Shown piece after piece: positions 16,955 to 24,992 of a DNA stretch of 64,000 nucleotides. The DNA lies in the NCBI RefSeq assembly GCF_042731755.1, contig NZ_JBHWLR010000004.1:396224-460223 (forward strand), read 5' to 3'. Below the pieces are notes generated by a model. It made no database searches, was not told where the DNA came from, and saw only the letters and a program-made list of their open reading frames with translations. Made by a program: the position numbers and the translations under genes. This DNA is from Promicromonospora sp042731755 (GTDB lineage Bacteria > Actinomycetota > Actinomycetes > Actinomycetales > Cellulomonadaceae). How positions within the stretch are numbered: position 1 is the stretch's first letter; every line of letters begins with the position of its first letter.

Positions 16955-17802
16955 CGTGCTCCCTCCGCCGCGAGCGCCGCGTTGCGCCGTCGTGCCGCCT
17001 CCCACTCGGGGCGGATGCGGGGCACGGCGTCGAGCAGCTTGCGCGTGTACTCGTGCTGGGGCGCGTCGAAGACGGCGTCGCGGTCGCCCTCCTCGACGAT
17101 CCGGCCCTGCGTCATCACCGCGACCCGGGTGGCGATCTGCCGCACCACCGCGAGGTCGTGCGCAATGAACAGGTAGGTCAGCCCCTCCTCGCGCTGCAGG
17201 TCGCGCAGCAGGTTGATGACCTGCGCCTGCACGGAGACGTCCAGGGCCGAGACGGCCTCGTCGCACACGACGACGCGCGGCCCGACCGCCAGCGCGCGGG
17301 CGATGCCGATGCGCTGCGCCTGCCCGCCGGAGAACTGCGCCGGGTACTTCTGCGAGTGGTCGGGGTCCAGCCCGACCCGCTCCATGAGCGAGCGCGTGAA
17401 AGCCCGGGCGCCGCCGGGGATGCTCCGCTGCTGGTAGAGCAGGGGAGCGGTGACGATGCGCTCCACGGTGTGCCGCGGGTTGAGCGAGGAGTACGGGTCC
17501 TGGAAGACCACCTGCACGTCGCTGCGGAACCGGCGCAGGTCGGCCCGGCCCAGCCGGGTCACGTCCTCGCCGTCGAGCTCGACGGTGCCGGAGGTGGCGT
17601 CCAGCAGCCGGGCGGCCAGCCGCGCCGTCGTCGACTTGCCCGAGCCGGACTCGCCGACCAGGGCGAGCGTGTCGCCCGCGTTGATCTCGAAGCTCACGTC
17701 GTCCACGGCCCGGAAGGTGTCCGGACGGCGCACGATGCCGCCCGTGCCCAGGACCGGGAACTCCTTGACGAGGTGCGTGGCGCGCAGCAGGGGCGTGCTC
17801 AT
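16951..17802 (-). CDS. Peptide ABC transporter ATP-binding protein (DppF/OppF type)
   Basis: 283-aa ABC ATPase. Walker A GESGSGKSTT, Q-loop VFQDPYSSLNP, signature FSGGQAQRIGIARAL, Walker B VVVCDEAVSALDVSVQAQ and H-loop FIAHDLAVV are all intact. The PYSSLNPR and DVSVQAQV forms are typical of the oligopeptide/dipeptide (PepT) importer family. The C-terminal oligopeptide-transporter extension (HEYTRKLLDAVP) is present. Overlaps both neighbours by ATGA. It forms the ATPase heterodimer with the 17799-18638 product. Confidence 0.95.
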   Translation of the reverse strand: MSTPLLRATHLVKEFPVLGTGGIVRRPDTFRAVDDVSFEINAGDTLALVGESGSGKSTTARLAARLLDATSGTVELDGEDVTRLGRADLRRFRSDVQVVFQDPYSSLNPRHTVERIVTAPLLYQQRSIPGGARAFTRSLMERVGLDPDHSQKYPAQFSGGQAQRIGIARALAVGPRVVVCDEAVSALDVSVQAQVINLLRDLQREEGLTYLFIAHDLAVVRQIATRVAVMTQGRIVEEGDRDAVFDAPQHEYTRKLLDAVPRIRPEWEAARRRNAALAAEGAR

Positions 17803-18638
17803 GCTGGTCCTCCGACCTTCTTGGTGCCGACGGCGCGCAGCTCGCCGATCTCGTCGTCGATCCGCGGGACGGCGTCGAGCAGCGCCTGCGTGTACGCGTG
17901 CCGCGGGTCCGTGAAGATCTGCTCCACGGCGCCCCGCTCCACGCACACGCCGTCCTTCATGACGACGATGTGGTCGGTGACCTCGCTGACGACGGCCAGG
18001 TCGTGCGTGATCAGCACGAGCCCCGTGCCGGTCTCGCGCCGGATCTCCTGCAGCAGGTCGAGGATCTGTGCCTGGACGGTGACGTCGAGCGCCGTGGTGG
18101 GCTCGTCGGCGATGAGCAGCTCGGGCTCGGTGCTCAGCGCCATGGCGATCATGACGCGCTGGCGCATGCCGCCCGAGAACTGGTGCGGGTAGTGGTCCAC
18201 GCGCCGCGCGGCGTCGCGGATGTGCACCCGTTCCAGCGCCTCGATCGCGACCCGCCGGGCCACGCGCCGCGTGGTGCCGGGCCGGTGGGCGCGGTAGGCC
18301 TCCTCGATCTGCAGCCCGACCGTGTAGTACGGGTTCAGTGAGGACAGCGGGTCCTGGAAGACCATGGCGACGCGGTCGCCGCGCACGCGGCGCAGCTCGG
18401 CCTCGGACATGCCGACGAGCTCCTGGCCGCCCAGCCGCACGCTGCCGCTGCGCTGCGCGGCCCGGGGCTGCAGCCCCATGATCGCCAGGCTGGTCATGGA
18501 CTTGCCGGAGCCGGACTCGCCGACGATGCCCAGCGCGCCGCCGGGCTCCAGGTCGAGGTCGAGCGAGCGGACGGCGTCCAGCGGCCCGCGCGGGGTGGGA
18601 AAGGTGACCGTGAGGTCGCGCACCTGCAGCAGGCTCAT
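17799..18638 (-). CDS. Peptide ABC transporter ATP-binding protein (DppD/OppD type)
   Basis: 279-aa ABC ATPase with Walker A GESGSGKSMT, Q-loop VFQDPLSSLNPYYTVG, signature FSGGMRQRVMIAMAL, Walker B LLIADEPTTALDVTVQAQ and H-loop LITHDLAVV. SGGMRQRV marks the DppD/OppD side. The start at 18638 (ATG) overlaps the permease stop; longer upstream frames are shadows of the permease gene. Partner of the DppF-type ATPase encoded next. Confidence 0.95.
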   Translation of the reverse strand: MSLLQVRDLTVTFPTPRGPLDAVRSLDLDLEPGGALGIVGESGSGKSMTSLAIMGLQPRAAQRSGSVRLGGQELVGMSEAELRRVRGDRVAMVFQDPLSSLNPYYTVGLQIEEAYRAHRPGTTRRVARRVAIEALERVHIRDAARRVDHYPHQFSGGMRQRVMIAMALSTEPELLIADEPTTALDVTVQAQILDLLQEIRRETGTGLVLITHDLAVVSEVTDHIVVMKDGVCVERGAVEQIFTDPRHAYTQALLDAVPRIDDEIGELRAVGTKKVGGPA

Positions 18639-19627
18639 GCGTTCACCCGCACTCTCGGGTCGATGGCGGTGTAGACGACGTCGACCACGATGTTGCCGAC
18701 GACGACGAGGAACCCGGCGAGCAGCGTGACGCCCATGATCACCGGCTGGTCGTTGCGGGCGATGGAGTCGGCGGCCATCTTGCCGACGCCGTTGATGCCG
18801 AAGACCGTCTCGGTGATCAGGGCCCCGCCGAGCAGGCCGGCGAAGTCCATCCCGAAGATGGTCACGATGGGCGTCAGCGCCGGGCGCAGCGCGTGCCGGC
18901 GCCAGACCAGCGGCTGGGCCAGGCCCTTGGCGTAGGCGGTGCGCACGTAGTTCTCGCGCAGCACGTCGAGCACGTTGGCGCGGGTCAGCCGCGTGTAGGC
19001 GGCCGCGTAGCCGACGGCGAGCACGATCCACGGCATGACGAAGTTGGCGAACCACTGCCCGGGGTCGTCGGCGAAGGCGACGGCCTGCGGGAAAGGCAGC
19101 CACTGCAGCTTGACCACCAGCACGTACTGCAGCACGAGCGCGAGCACGTAGTTGGGGATCGACATGCTGGTCAGCGTCAGGCCGGTGGTGAACCGGTCGA
19201 GGAACGTGCCCTCCTTGACGGCGCTGAGCAGGCCGCCGGCCAGCCCGGCGAGCAGCCACAGCACGGCGGCACCCACGGCGATCGTCGCGGAGACCGGGAG
19301 GCGCTGGATGATCATGTCCCACACGGCCTGGCTGGACTGGAACGAGTAGCCCAGGCACGGCGCGGCACACTCGACGGCGCCGGCGCCCTCACCGTAGGTG
19401 CGGCCCGCGAAGATGCCGACGACGAAGTGGAAGAACTGGGTCCAGAACGGCTGGTCCAGCCCCAGGTTGCCGCGGATCTGGTCGATGACCTCGGGCGTGC
19501 AGTTCTTGCCGCAGATCTGCACCGCAGGGTCCGGCGACAGCGCGAAGAAGACCAGGTACGTGAACAGGCACACGAGCAGCAGCACGCCGAGGCCGGAGGC
19601 GACTCGGGTGATCAGGAACCGGGGCAT
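18635..19627 (-). CDS. Peptide ABC transporter permease (DppB/OppB type)
   Basis: 330-aa inner-membrane permease. N-terminal segment RVASGLGVLLLVCLFTYLVFF, then a long extracytoplasmic insertion (about 35-100, with Cys pairs CGKNC and CAAPC) and five further segments. The EAA loop is VLRENYVRTAYAKGL, followed by ALITETVFGINGVGKM, the usual OppB signature. The insertion with four Cys is longer than in E. coli DppB and may form disulfides outside the membrane. Start and stop overlap its neighbours. Confidence 0.94.
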   Translation of the reverse strand: MPRFLITRVASGLGVLLLVCLFTYLVFFALSPDPAVQICGKNCTPEVIDQIRGNLGLDQPFWTQFFHFVVGIFAGRTYGEGAGAVECAAPCLGYSFQSSQAVWDMIIQRLPVSATIAVGAAVLWLLAGLAGGLLSAVKEGTFLDRFTTGLTLTSMSIPNYVLALVLQYVLVVKLQWLPFPQAVAFADDPGQWFANFVMPWIVLAVGYAAAYTRLTRANVLDVLRENYVRTAYAKGLAQPLVWRRHALRPALTPIVTIFGMDFAGLLGGALITETVFGINGVGKMAADSIARNDQPVIMGVTLLAGFLVVVGNIVVDVVYTAIDPRVRVNA

Positions 19628-20616
19628 CAGCGGCCCTCCTGGGCGTCGACGACGGCGCGCAGGCGGTCGCCGAGCACGGTGAACGAGAGCACGAGCAGGA
19701 ACAGGCACGCGCCGGGGAAGACGAAGTACGCGGGGTCGACGGCGTACCACTTCACGGACGCGGCGATCATCTGGCCCCAGCTCGGCGCCGGGGGTACCAC
19801 GCCGACGCCGAGGAAGGACAGGCCGGCCTCGGTGCCGACGTAGCCGGGCACGGCGAGGGTGGCCATCACGATGATGGTCGAGCGCAGGTTGGGCAGGATC
19901 TCGCGGAAGACGATGCGGGTCCCGCTCGCGCCGGCGGCCCGGGCGGCCTCGACGAACTCCCGCTGCGCGAGCGACATGGTCTGCCCGCGCACGATGCGCG
20001 CCAGGTAGGGCCAGCCGAACACGGAGATGACCACCACGAGCAGCGCGGACCGGTTGCCCGCCGGCAGCGCCGAGAGCACCGCGATCATGAAGATCAGCGC
20101 CGGGAACGCCATGAGGAAGTCCATGACGCGCGAGATCACCAGGTCGACCCGGCCGCCGAAGTAGCCGGCCACGAGCCCGAGCGACACGCCCAGCACGGTG
20201 GTCAGCGCGGTGGCGGACAGCGCGATGCTCATGGACACCCGGGCGCCGTAGACGATGCGGGCGAAGATGTCGCGGCCGCTGCCCGGTTCGACGCCGAACC
20301 AGTGCTCGGCGCTGACGCCGCCCCACGGGCCGATCGGCATGCCGCCGAGGTTGGGGTCGATCGCGGTCTGGTCGAACTCGTACGGGGTCCAGCCGCTGAT
20401 CGCGGTCAGGAGGGGCGCGAAGATCGCGACGAGCGTGACGAGCACGATGTAGCCGAGGCCGAGCATCGCGCCCACGTCACGGCGCAGGGCCTGCCAGGTA
20501 CCGCCGGCACCCGCCCGGACGGCGCCGGCGGCTGCTGCCGCCGGCGCCTCGGGGGTGTCGTCGGTCCCGGCCTCGACGGGCTGGGCCGTCGTGAGATCGG
20601 TCGGGAAGGACGTCAT
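19627..20616 (-). CDS. Peptide ABC transporter permease (DppC/OppC type)
   Basis: 329-aa permease of the DppC class: OppC N-terminal segment MLGLGYIVLVTLVAIFAPLL, EAA-type loop QREFVEAARAAGASGTRIVF and C-terminal LSFLGVGVVPPAPSWGQMI are canonical. A Pro/Ala-rich cytoplasmic leader of about 45 residues precedes the first segment. The stop overlaps the DppB-type ATG as TGATG. Second gene of the operon, 3 bp after the binding-protein stop. Confidence 0.95.
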   Translation of the reverse strand: MTSFPTDLTTAQPVEAGTDDTPEAPAAAAAGAVRAGAGGTWQALRRDVGAMLGLGYIVLVTLVAIFAPLLTAISGWTPYEFDQTAIDPNLGGMPIGPWGGVSAEHWFGVEPGSGRDIFARIVYGARVSMSIALSATALTTVLGVSLGLVAGYFGGRVDLVISRVMDFLMAFPALIFMIAVLSALPAGNRSALLVVVISVFGWPYLARIVRGQTMSLAQREFVEAARAAGASGTRIVFREILPNLRSTIIVMATLAVPGYVGTEAGLSFLGVGVVPPAPSWGQMIAASVKWYAVDPAYFVFPGACLFLLVLSFTVLGDRLRAVVDAQEGR

Positions 20617-20619
20617 GGA

Positions 20620-22329
20620 TCAGCCCTTCTCGGGGTCCTTGAGGCCGACACCGACGTAGTCGATGCCGCCGCTCGCGGCGTTCGCCGAGGAGTACAGCCC
20701 GGTGACGTTCTCACCCGGGAGCAGCACCGTCTTGGCGACCATGAGCGGGACGATCGGCGCGAGCTCGATGATCTGCTCGTCGAGGTCGCCCCACTGCTCG
20801 TTCGCCGCGGCGATGTCGGTCATGGCCCCGATCTCGTCGATCCGTGCGTTGACGTCCTCGTCGTCGAGCTGGGCGAGGTTGTTGTTGCCCTTCTCGTAGA
20901 TGTTGCGGCCGTCGAACAGCGGCGGGATGAAGGTGGCCGCCGACGACGCCCAGTCCGGGCACCAGCCGGTGATCGCGGCGTCGTGCTGCTGCGACGGGGT
21001 GCCGATGGTCTCGTAGTAGGTGGACGTGTCGATCAGGTTCAGCTTGACCGTGATGCCGATGCGCTCGAGCGACTGCTGGATCGACTCGGCCTGGGCCTGC
21101 ATCGACTCCTGCGAGCGGATGTCGAGGGTCAGGGTGAACCCGTCGGACAGGCCGGCCTCGTCGAGCAGCTTCTTGGCGGCCTCGACGTCGCCGGTGCTGT
21201 CCGCCGACGGGTACAGGTCGAAGTCCTTGTGACCGGCGACCGCCGGCGGGATGATCGTCGTGGACGGGGCACCGAGCTGCGTGCCGCCGCTCGCGTTCAC
21301 GATGGAGCTGCGGTCGACGGCGTAGCTGATCGCCTGGCGCACCCGGACGTCGTCGAGCGGCGCCTTGGTGGTGTTCAGGCCCATGTAGGTGGTGCAGATG
21401 CCGTCGAACTGCAGCACGCGCTCCTGCAGCTGCGGCGTCTGGAGGCGGGGGAGCGTGGCCGGCTGGATGTTGCCGGCGATCGCGTTGACGTCCGCGCCCT
21501 GCCCGGCGATGAGGCGCTCGTCGATGGTGGCCGGGTCCAGGCCGATGGTGAACTCCCAGCCGTCCGGCTTGGCGGCGCGCACGTCGTCGGTCGCGGCGTC
21601 CCAGTTCTCGTTGCGCTCGAGCTTGATGGTGCTGCCCGGCACGTACTCGGCCAGCTTGTACGGCCCGGACGCGACGATCTGGTGGATGAACTCGTCGCCG
21701 GCGCCGCTGCCCTCGGGGAACGGGGTCGCGTTGACCTGGGAGACGACGGCGTCGAACTCGGGGAACGGCTTCTTCAGGTGGAAGACGATCGTCTTCTCGT
21801 CCGGCGTCTCGATCGTCGGCAGGTCACCCGTCTTGTACGGGCCCTCGTAGTCCTCGGGGGCGTCGATGACCTGCTTGAGGTACGGGGAGCCGATACCGAG
21901 CTCCGGGTCCCAGGCCCGGGAGACGCCGAACTTGACCTCTGCCGAGGTGATCGGGTCGCCGTTGTCGAACTTCAGCCCGTCCTTGAGCGTGTACGTCCAG
22001 GTCAGACCGTCGTCGGACACCTCGCCGAGGGACTCCGCCAGGTCCGGGACGATCGCGGTCGGGTCGTCCGCCGAGCCCGGCGCGGACGTCGTGAGCTGGC
22101 GGTAGACCAGCCGGTAGAAGTTGTTCACGCCACCGTCCCAGCCGCGCGCCGGGTCGAGGTAGGAGAAGTCGGCGTTCTGCAGCACCTGCACGGTGCCACC
22201 CTCGGCGGGCTCGGCCCCGAAGCCGCCGCCGCCCGAGGAGGAGGCGTCCTGGCTGCCGCCGCCGCACGCGGCGAGCGCGAGCGTCGCGGCTACCGCGACG
22301 GCTGCTGTCGTCATCCGATGGAACTTCAC
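20620..22329 (-). CDS. Peptide ABC transporter substrate-binding lipoprotein (family 5)
   Basis: 569-aa extracellular solute-binding protein of the DppA/OppA class, first gene of the nine-gene operon. A lipobox LALAAC places the lipidated Cys at residue 22, followed by a Gly/Ser linker. SBP_bac_5 features: LAESLGEVSDDGLTWTYTLK, KFGVSRAWDP, VRQAISYAVDRSSIV. The GTG start at 22329 has AAGGG upstream; ATG at 22314 is an alternative. As the captor it decides the transporter's substrate; the downstream peptidases and GH127 suggest Pro/Hyp-rich, perhaps arabinosylated, peptides (inference). Confidence 0.94.
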   Translation of the reverse strand: MKFHRMTTAAVAVAATLALAACGGGSQDASSSGGGGFGAEPAEGGTVQVLQNADFSYLDPARGWDGGVNNFYRLVYRQLTTSAPGSADDPTAIVPDLAESLGEVSDDGLTWTYTLKDGLKFDNGDPITSAEVKFGVSRAWDPELGIGSPYLKQVIDAPEDYEGPYKTGDLPTIETPDEKTIVFHLKKPFPEFDAVVSQVNATPFPEGSGAGDEFIHQIVASGPYKLAEYVPGSTIKLERNENWDAATDDVRAAKPDGWEFTIGLDPATIDERLIAGQGADVNAIAGNIQPATLPRLQTPQLQERVLQFDGICTTYMGLNTTKAPLDDVRVRQAISYAVDRSSIVNASGGTQLGAPSTTIIPPAVAGHKDFDLYPSADSTGDVEAAKKLLDEAGLSDGFTLTLDIRSQESMQAQAESIQQSLERIGITVKLNLIDTSTYYETIGTPSQQHDAAITGWCPDWASSAATFIPPLFDGRNIYEKGNNNLAQLDDEDVNARIDEIGAMTDIAAANEQWGDLDEQIIELAPIVPLMVAKTVLLPGENVTGLYSSANAASGGIDYVGVGLKDPEKG

Positions 22330-22632
22330 GATGTGGCCCTTCGATCAGTGACGCGGGTGCGTCGGGTGGTCTGCGGTACGGCCCCGGCGCAGCCGCGGTC
22401 GTCGTCGACGCGGCCAGGCCTTCGATATGTGATGCGTGATATGTTACTGAGACCCTACAGGGATGTCGATGGGGTGATTGTAAACGTCGCGTTTCGGCGG
22501 GATGACGCCAGTTTTGGCGGGCGAAAGTCCGGCGAGCGGGCCCTCGCTCAGGTACCCTCTGGCGGCATTGACGACGGTTTCCTGTCGTGTGTAATATTCT
22601 ACTGTCGAAGCCTGACACCCCTGGAGAGCACC
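22330..22632. promoter_or_regulatory. Divergent control region of the peptide-import and hydroxyproline operons
   Basis: 303 bp without a gene, notably AT-richer than its surroundings. Contents seen: a direct repeat GATATG-tgatgcgt-GATATG (about 22424-22443), a GTGATTGTAAACGTC stretch near 22463-22483, and a clear sigma-70-type promoter for the gntR side (listed separately). This is the only upstream control region for both operons, so binding of the adjacent GntR regulator here would couple import and catabolism. Operator identity is not proven. Confidence 0.6.
22568..22597 (+). promoter_or_regulatory. Promoter of the gntR gene
   Basis: TTGACG (-35, 22568-22573), 18-nt spacer, TAATAT (-10, 22592-22597), unusually consensus-like for this GC content. 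Predicted start near 22604, giving a short leader of about 29 nt before the gntR ATG, with GGAGAG as ribosome site. Because the dehydrogenase genes follow gntR by 57 bp, this promoter may serve the whole hydroxyproline operon. Confidence 0.65.
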
Positions 22633-23313
22633 ATGAGCTCAGTTTCACCGACCCCGTCGGTCCGTCGTCTACCACCGGTCGCGAGCCTGCGCGAGCAGGT
22701 TCACCGCGCCCTCGTGGCGGCGATCGTCGCGGGCGAGCTGGAGCCCGGCGAGCTGGTCTCCGTGCCCACGCTGGCCGCGCGCTTCGACGTGTCCGCGACG
22801 CCGGTGCGCGAGGCCGTGCTGGACCTCGAGCGGCGCGGCTTCCTGGAGGCCGTGCGCAACAAGGGCTTCCGCGTCACGCGCGTGAGCGACCAGACGCTGC
22901 GGCACGTCGCCGCCGTCCGGCTCGTGATCGAGCCCGTGTGGATGGAGCGGCTCGCCAAGTCGTTCCCCGTGGGGCAGCTCGGGGAGTTCCGGGCGCTCGC
23001 CGACGAGATCGTCGAGGGTGCGCGCACGGGCGACCTCATCGCGTACCTCCAGGCGGACCAGGCGTTCCACCTGCGGCTCATGGGCCTGCTGGGCAACCCG
23101 GTGGCCGGCGAGATCGTGGCGGACCTGCGGGACCGCGCGCGGCTGCTCGGGCTCTCGACGATGGTCGCGGGCGGCACGCTGGCCGCCTCCGCCCAGGAGC
23201 ACCACGAGCTGCTCGACCTGCTCGCGGCCGGCGACGGCCCCGGCGCCAAGGCGCTGATGGAACGGCACATCGGGCACTCGCTGGGCACGTGGGCGGGCAA
23301 GCCGGAGGACTGA
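22633..23313 (+). CDS. GntR/FCD-family regulator of the hydroxyproline locus
   Basis: 226-aa regulator: winged helix about 10-80 (LREQVHRALVAAIVAGELEP, FDVSATPVREAVLDLERRGF) and an FCD effector domain (about 90-215) with ADQAFHLRLMGLLGNP and a final AQEHHELLDLLAAGD, matching the metal/ligand-binding FCD pattern. Its position between the divergent import operon and the hydroxyproline genes makes it the obvious local controller; GntR/FCD regulators are frequent next to hydroxyproline genes in other bacteria. The ligand is presumably a pathway compound such as hydroxyproline (inference). The ATG at 22633 has GGAGAGCACC upstream; a much longer open frame extending back is a shadow. Confidence 0.93.
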   Translation: MSSVSPTPSVRRLPPVASLREQVHRALVAAIVAGELEPGELVSVPTLAARFDVSATPVREAVLDLERRGFLEAVRNKGFRVTRVSDQTLRHVAAVRLVIEPVWMERLAKSFPVGQLGEFRALADEIVEGARTGDLIAYLQADQAFHLRLMGLLGNPVAGEIVADLRDRARLLGLSTMVAGGTLAASAQEHHELLDLLAAGDGPGAKALMERHIGHSLGTWAGKPED

Positions 23314-23320
23314 GCAGGAC

Positions 23321-23336
23321 GGCCCGGCATCGGGCC
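23321..23336. terminator. Small hairpin between gntR and the dehydrogenase genes
   Basis: GGCCCG-GCAT-CGGGCC, 6-bp arms, 7 bp after the gntR stop, without a T-run. It could partly attenuate read-through, making regulator and enzymes unequal, but it is too short to claim full termination. Confidence 0.3.
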
Positions 23337-23370
23337 GGCAGAGCAGGGCAGACACAGCAGGGCAGGAACA

Positions 23371-24621
23371 GTGCAGGACGACGGAGCGACGGAGGGGGTG
23401 GACGTGGCAGCGGACGTGGTGATCGTCGGCGCCGGGATCGTGGGCGCCGCGTGCGCGCGCTCCCTGGCTCTGGCCGGAGCGAGCGTCGTGGTGCTCGACC
23501 GCGGGGCCGCGGCCGCCGGCACCAGCGCGCACGGCGAGGGCAACCTGCTGGTCTCGGACAAGGGCCCGGGACCGGAGCTGGTGCTCGCCCAGGAGTCGCT
23601 GCGCCGGTGGACGGCGCTCGCCGGGGAGCTGGCCGACGAGCTCGGCCCGCGGTTCCCGTCGGTCGAGCACGACGCCAAGGGTGGCGTGGTCGTCGTGGCC
23701 TCGGACGGCGGTCTGGCCGGGCTGCGCGAGTTCGCCGCGGGGCAGAGGGCCGCGGACGTCGAGGCTGTCGAGGTGACCGGCGACCAGGCCCGCGAGCTCG
23801 AGCCCGACCTCGCGCCCGGCGTCCTGGGCGCGATCCACTACCCGCAGGACGCGCAGGTGCAGCCGGTCGTCGCCGCCGAGGCGCTGCTGGCGTCCGCGCG
23901 CCGGGCCGGCGCCGTCGTCCGCACGGGGGTCGAGGTGACCGGGCCGCTGCTGGGGGCCGACGGGCGCCTGACCGGCGTCGCGACCACCCAGGGCGACGTC
24001 GCCGCCGGAGCCGTGGTCGTCGCGGCCGGGCCGTGGTCGGCGGACGTCGCGGAGCGGCTCGGCTCGTGGGTCCCGGTGCGGCCGCGCCGCGGGACCGTGC
24101 TCGTGACCACGCCCATGGCGCAGCGCATCCACCACAAGGTGTACGACGGCGACTACTTCGCTGCCACCCAGTCCGCGGGGGAGGAGCTGCAGACGTCGGC
24201 CGTCATCGAGTCGACGCGCGGCGGGACCGTGCTGATCGGGTCGAGCCGGGAGCAGGTGGGGTTCGACGAGCGCTTCCGCGCCGAGGTGCTCGCCCAGATG
24301 GCGCGGCGCGCCGTGACGGTCTTCCCGTTCCTCGCCGAGACCAACGTGATGCGCTCCTACCTGGGCTTCCGCCCGTACATGCCGGACCACCTGCCCGTGA
24401 TCGGCGCCGACCCGGCGCTGCCCGGCCTGTGGTTCGCGACCGGTCACGAGGGCGCGGGCGTCGGCCTGGCGCCCGCGACCGGGGACCTGATCGCCGCAGG
24501 CCTGCTGGGGACGGAGCCCGCCGTGGACCCGCGCCCGTACGCGGCGGACCGCCCCACGCTCCAGGCCCTGCGCCCCACCCCGGTGTCGGAGAACGCCGCC
24601 CACGAGGGAGCACGACCATGA
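23371..24621 (+). CDS. D-hydroxyproline dehydrogenase, FAD subunit (beta, DAO type)
   Basis: 416-aa FAD-dependent amine oxidoreductase of the DAO fold. N-terminal dinucleotide motif VVIVGAGIVGAACARSLALA, then DRGAAAAGTSAHGEGNLL, and the C-terminal FAD contact GLWFATGHEGAGVGLAPATG. It resembles HcnC and the catalytic subunit of the three-part D-hydroxyproline dehydrogenase that oxidises cis-4-hydroxy-D-proline to the pyrroline 4-hydroxy-2-carboxylate. Its stop overlaps the 2Fe-2S subunit gene (ATGA). GTG at 23371 is taken as start; GTG codons slightly downstream are alternatives. Function is assigned mainly from the operon, which holds every other step. Confidence 0.87.
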   Translation: MQDDGATEGVDVAADVVIVGAGIVGAACARSLALAGASVVVLDRGAAAAGTSAHGEGNLLVSDKGPGPELVLAQESLRRWTALAGELADELGPRFPSVEHDAKGGVVVVASDGGLAGLREFAAGQRAADVEAVEVTGDQARELEPDLAPGVLGAIHYPQDAQVQPVVAAEALLASARRAGAVVRTGVEVTGPLLGADGRLTGVATTQGDVAAGAVVVAAGPWSADVAERLGSWVPVRPRRGTVLVTTPMAQRIHHKVYDGDYFAATQSAGEELQTSAVIESTRGGTVLIGSSREQVGFDERFRAEVLAQMARRAVTVFPFLAETNVMRSYLGFRPYMPDHLPVIGADPALPGLWFATGHEGAGVGLAPATGDLIAAGLLGTEPAVDPRPYAADRPTLQALRPTPVSENAAHEGARP

Positions 24622-24992
24622 CGTCGAGCCGTATCCCGGCCGCCGCCGACCCGGTGCTGCCGGGTCCCGACCGGCCCCTGACGATCTGGGTCGACGGCGA
24701 GCCCGTCACCGGCACGGCCGGGCAGACCATCGCGGGCGTCCTGCTGGGCGCCGGACGGCGCCAGTGGCGCTCGACCGGCCAGAGCGGCGCACCGCGCGGC
24801 GTGTTCTGCGGCATCGGCGTGTGCTTCGACTGCGTCGTGGAGGTCAACGGCCTGCGCGACGTACGGGCCTGCCTGCGCCGCGCGCAGGACGGCGACGTCG
24901 TGGCGCGGCAGGGTGAGCCGTTCGGCGAGCCCGGCGGCGGGCCTGGTGTCGGGCGGTTGGACGAGCACGACGGACCGGAGGTGACCCGATGA
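24618..24992 (+). CDS. D-hydroxyproline dehydrogenase, (2Fe-2S) subunit (gamma)
   Basis: 124-aa ferredoxin-like subunit. Cluster ligands fit Cys64-x4-Cys69-x2-Cys72 and Cys85 (VFCGIGVCFDC ... RAC), the Fer2_4/HcnA-like pattern. It would pass electrons between the FAD subunits. ATGA overlap on both sides shows tight coupling to the beta and alpha subunits. The C-terminal 30 residues are Gly/Asp-rich and probably flexible. Confidence 0.9.
   Translation: MTSSRIPAAADPVLPGPDRPLTIWVDGEPVTGTAGQTIAGVLLGAGRRQWRSTGQSGAPRGVFCGIGVCFDCVVEVNGLRDVRACLRRAQDGDVVARQGEPFGEPGGGPGVGRLDEHDGPEVTR

Noticed and set aside
22330..22632. Riboswitch or small RNA in the divergent gap
   Set aside because: No conserved riboswitch core or long stem seen; the region reads as promoters and operators.
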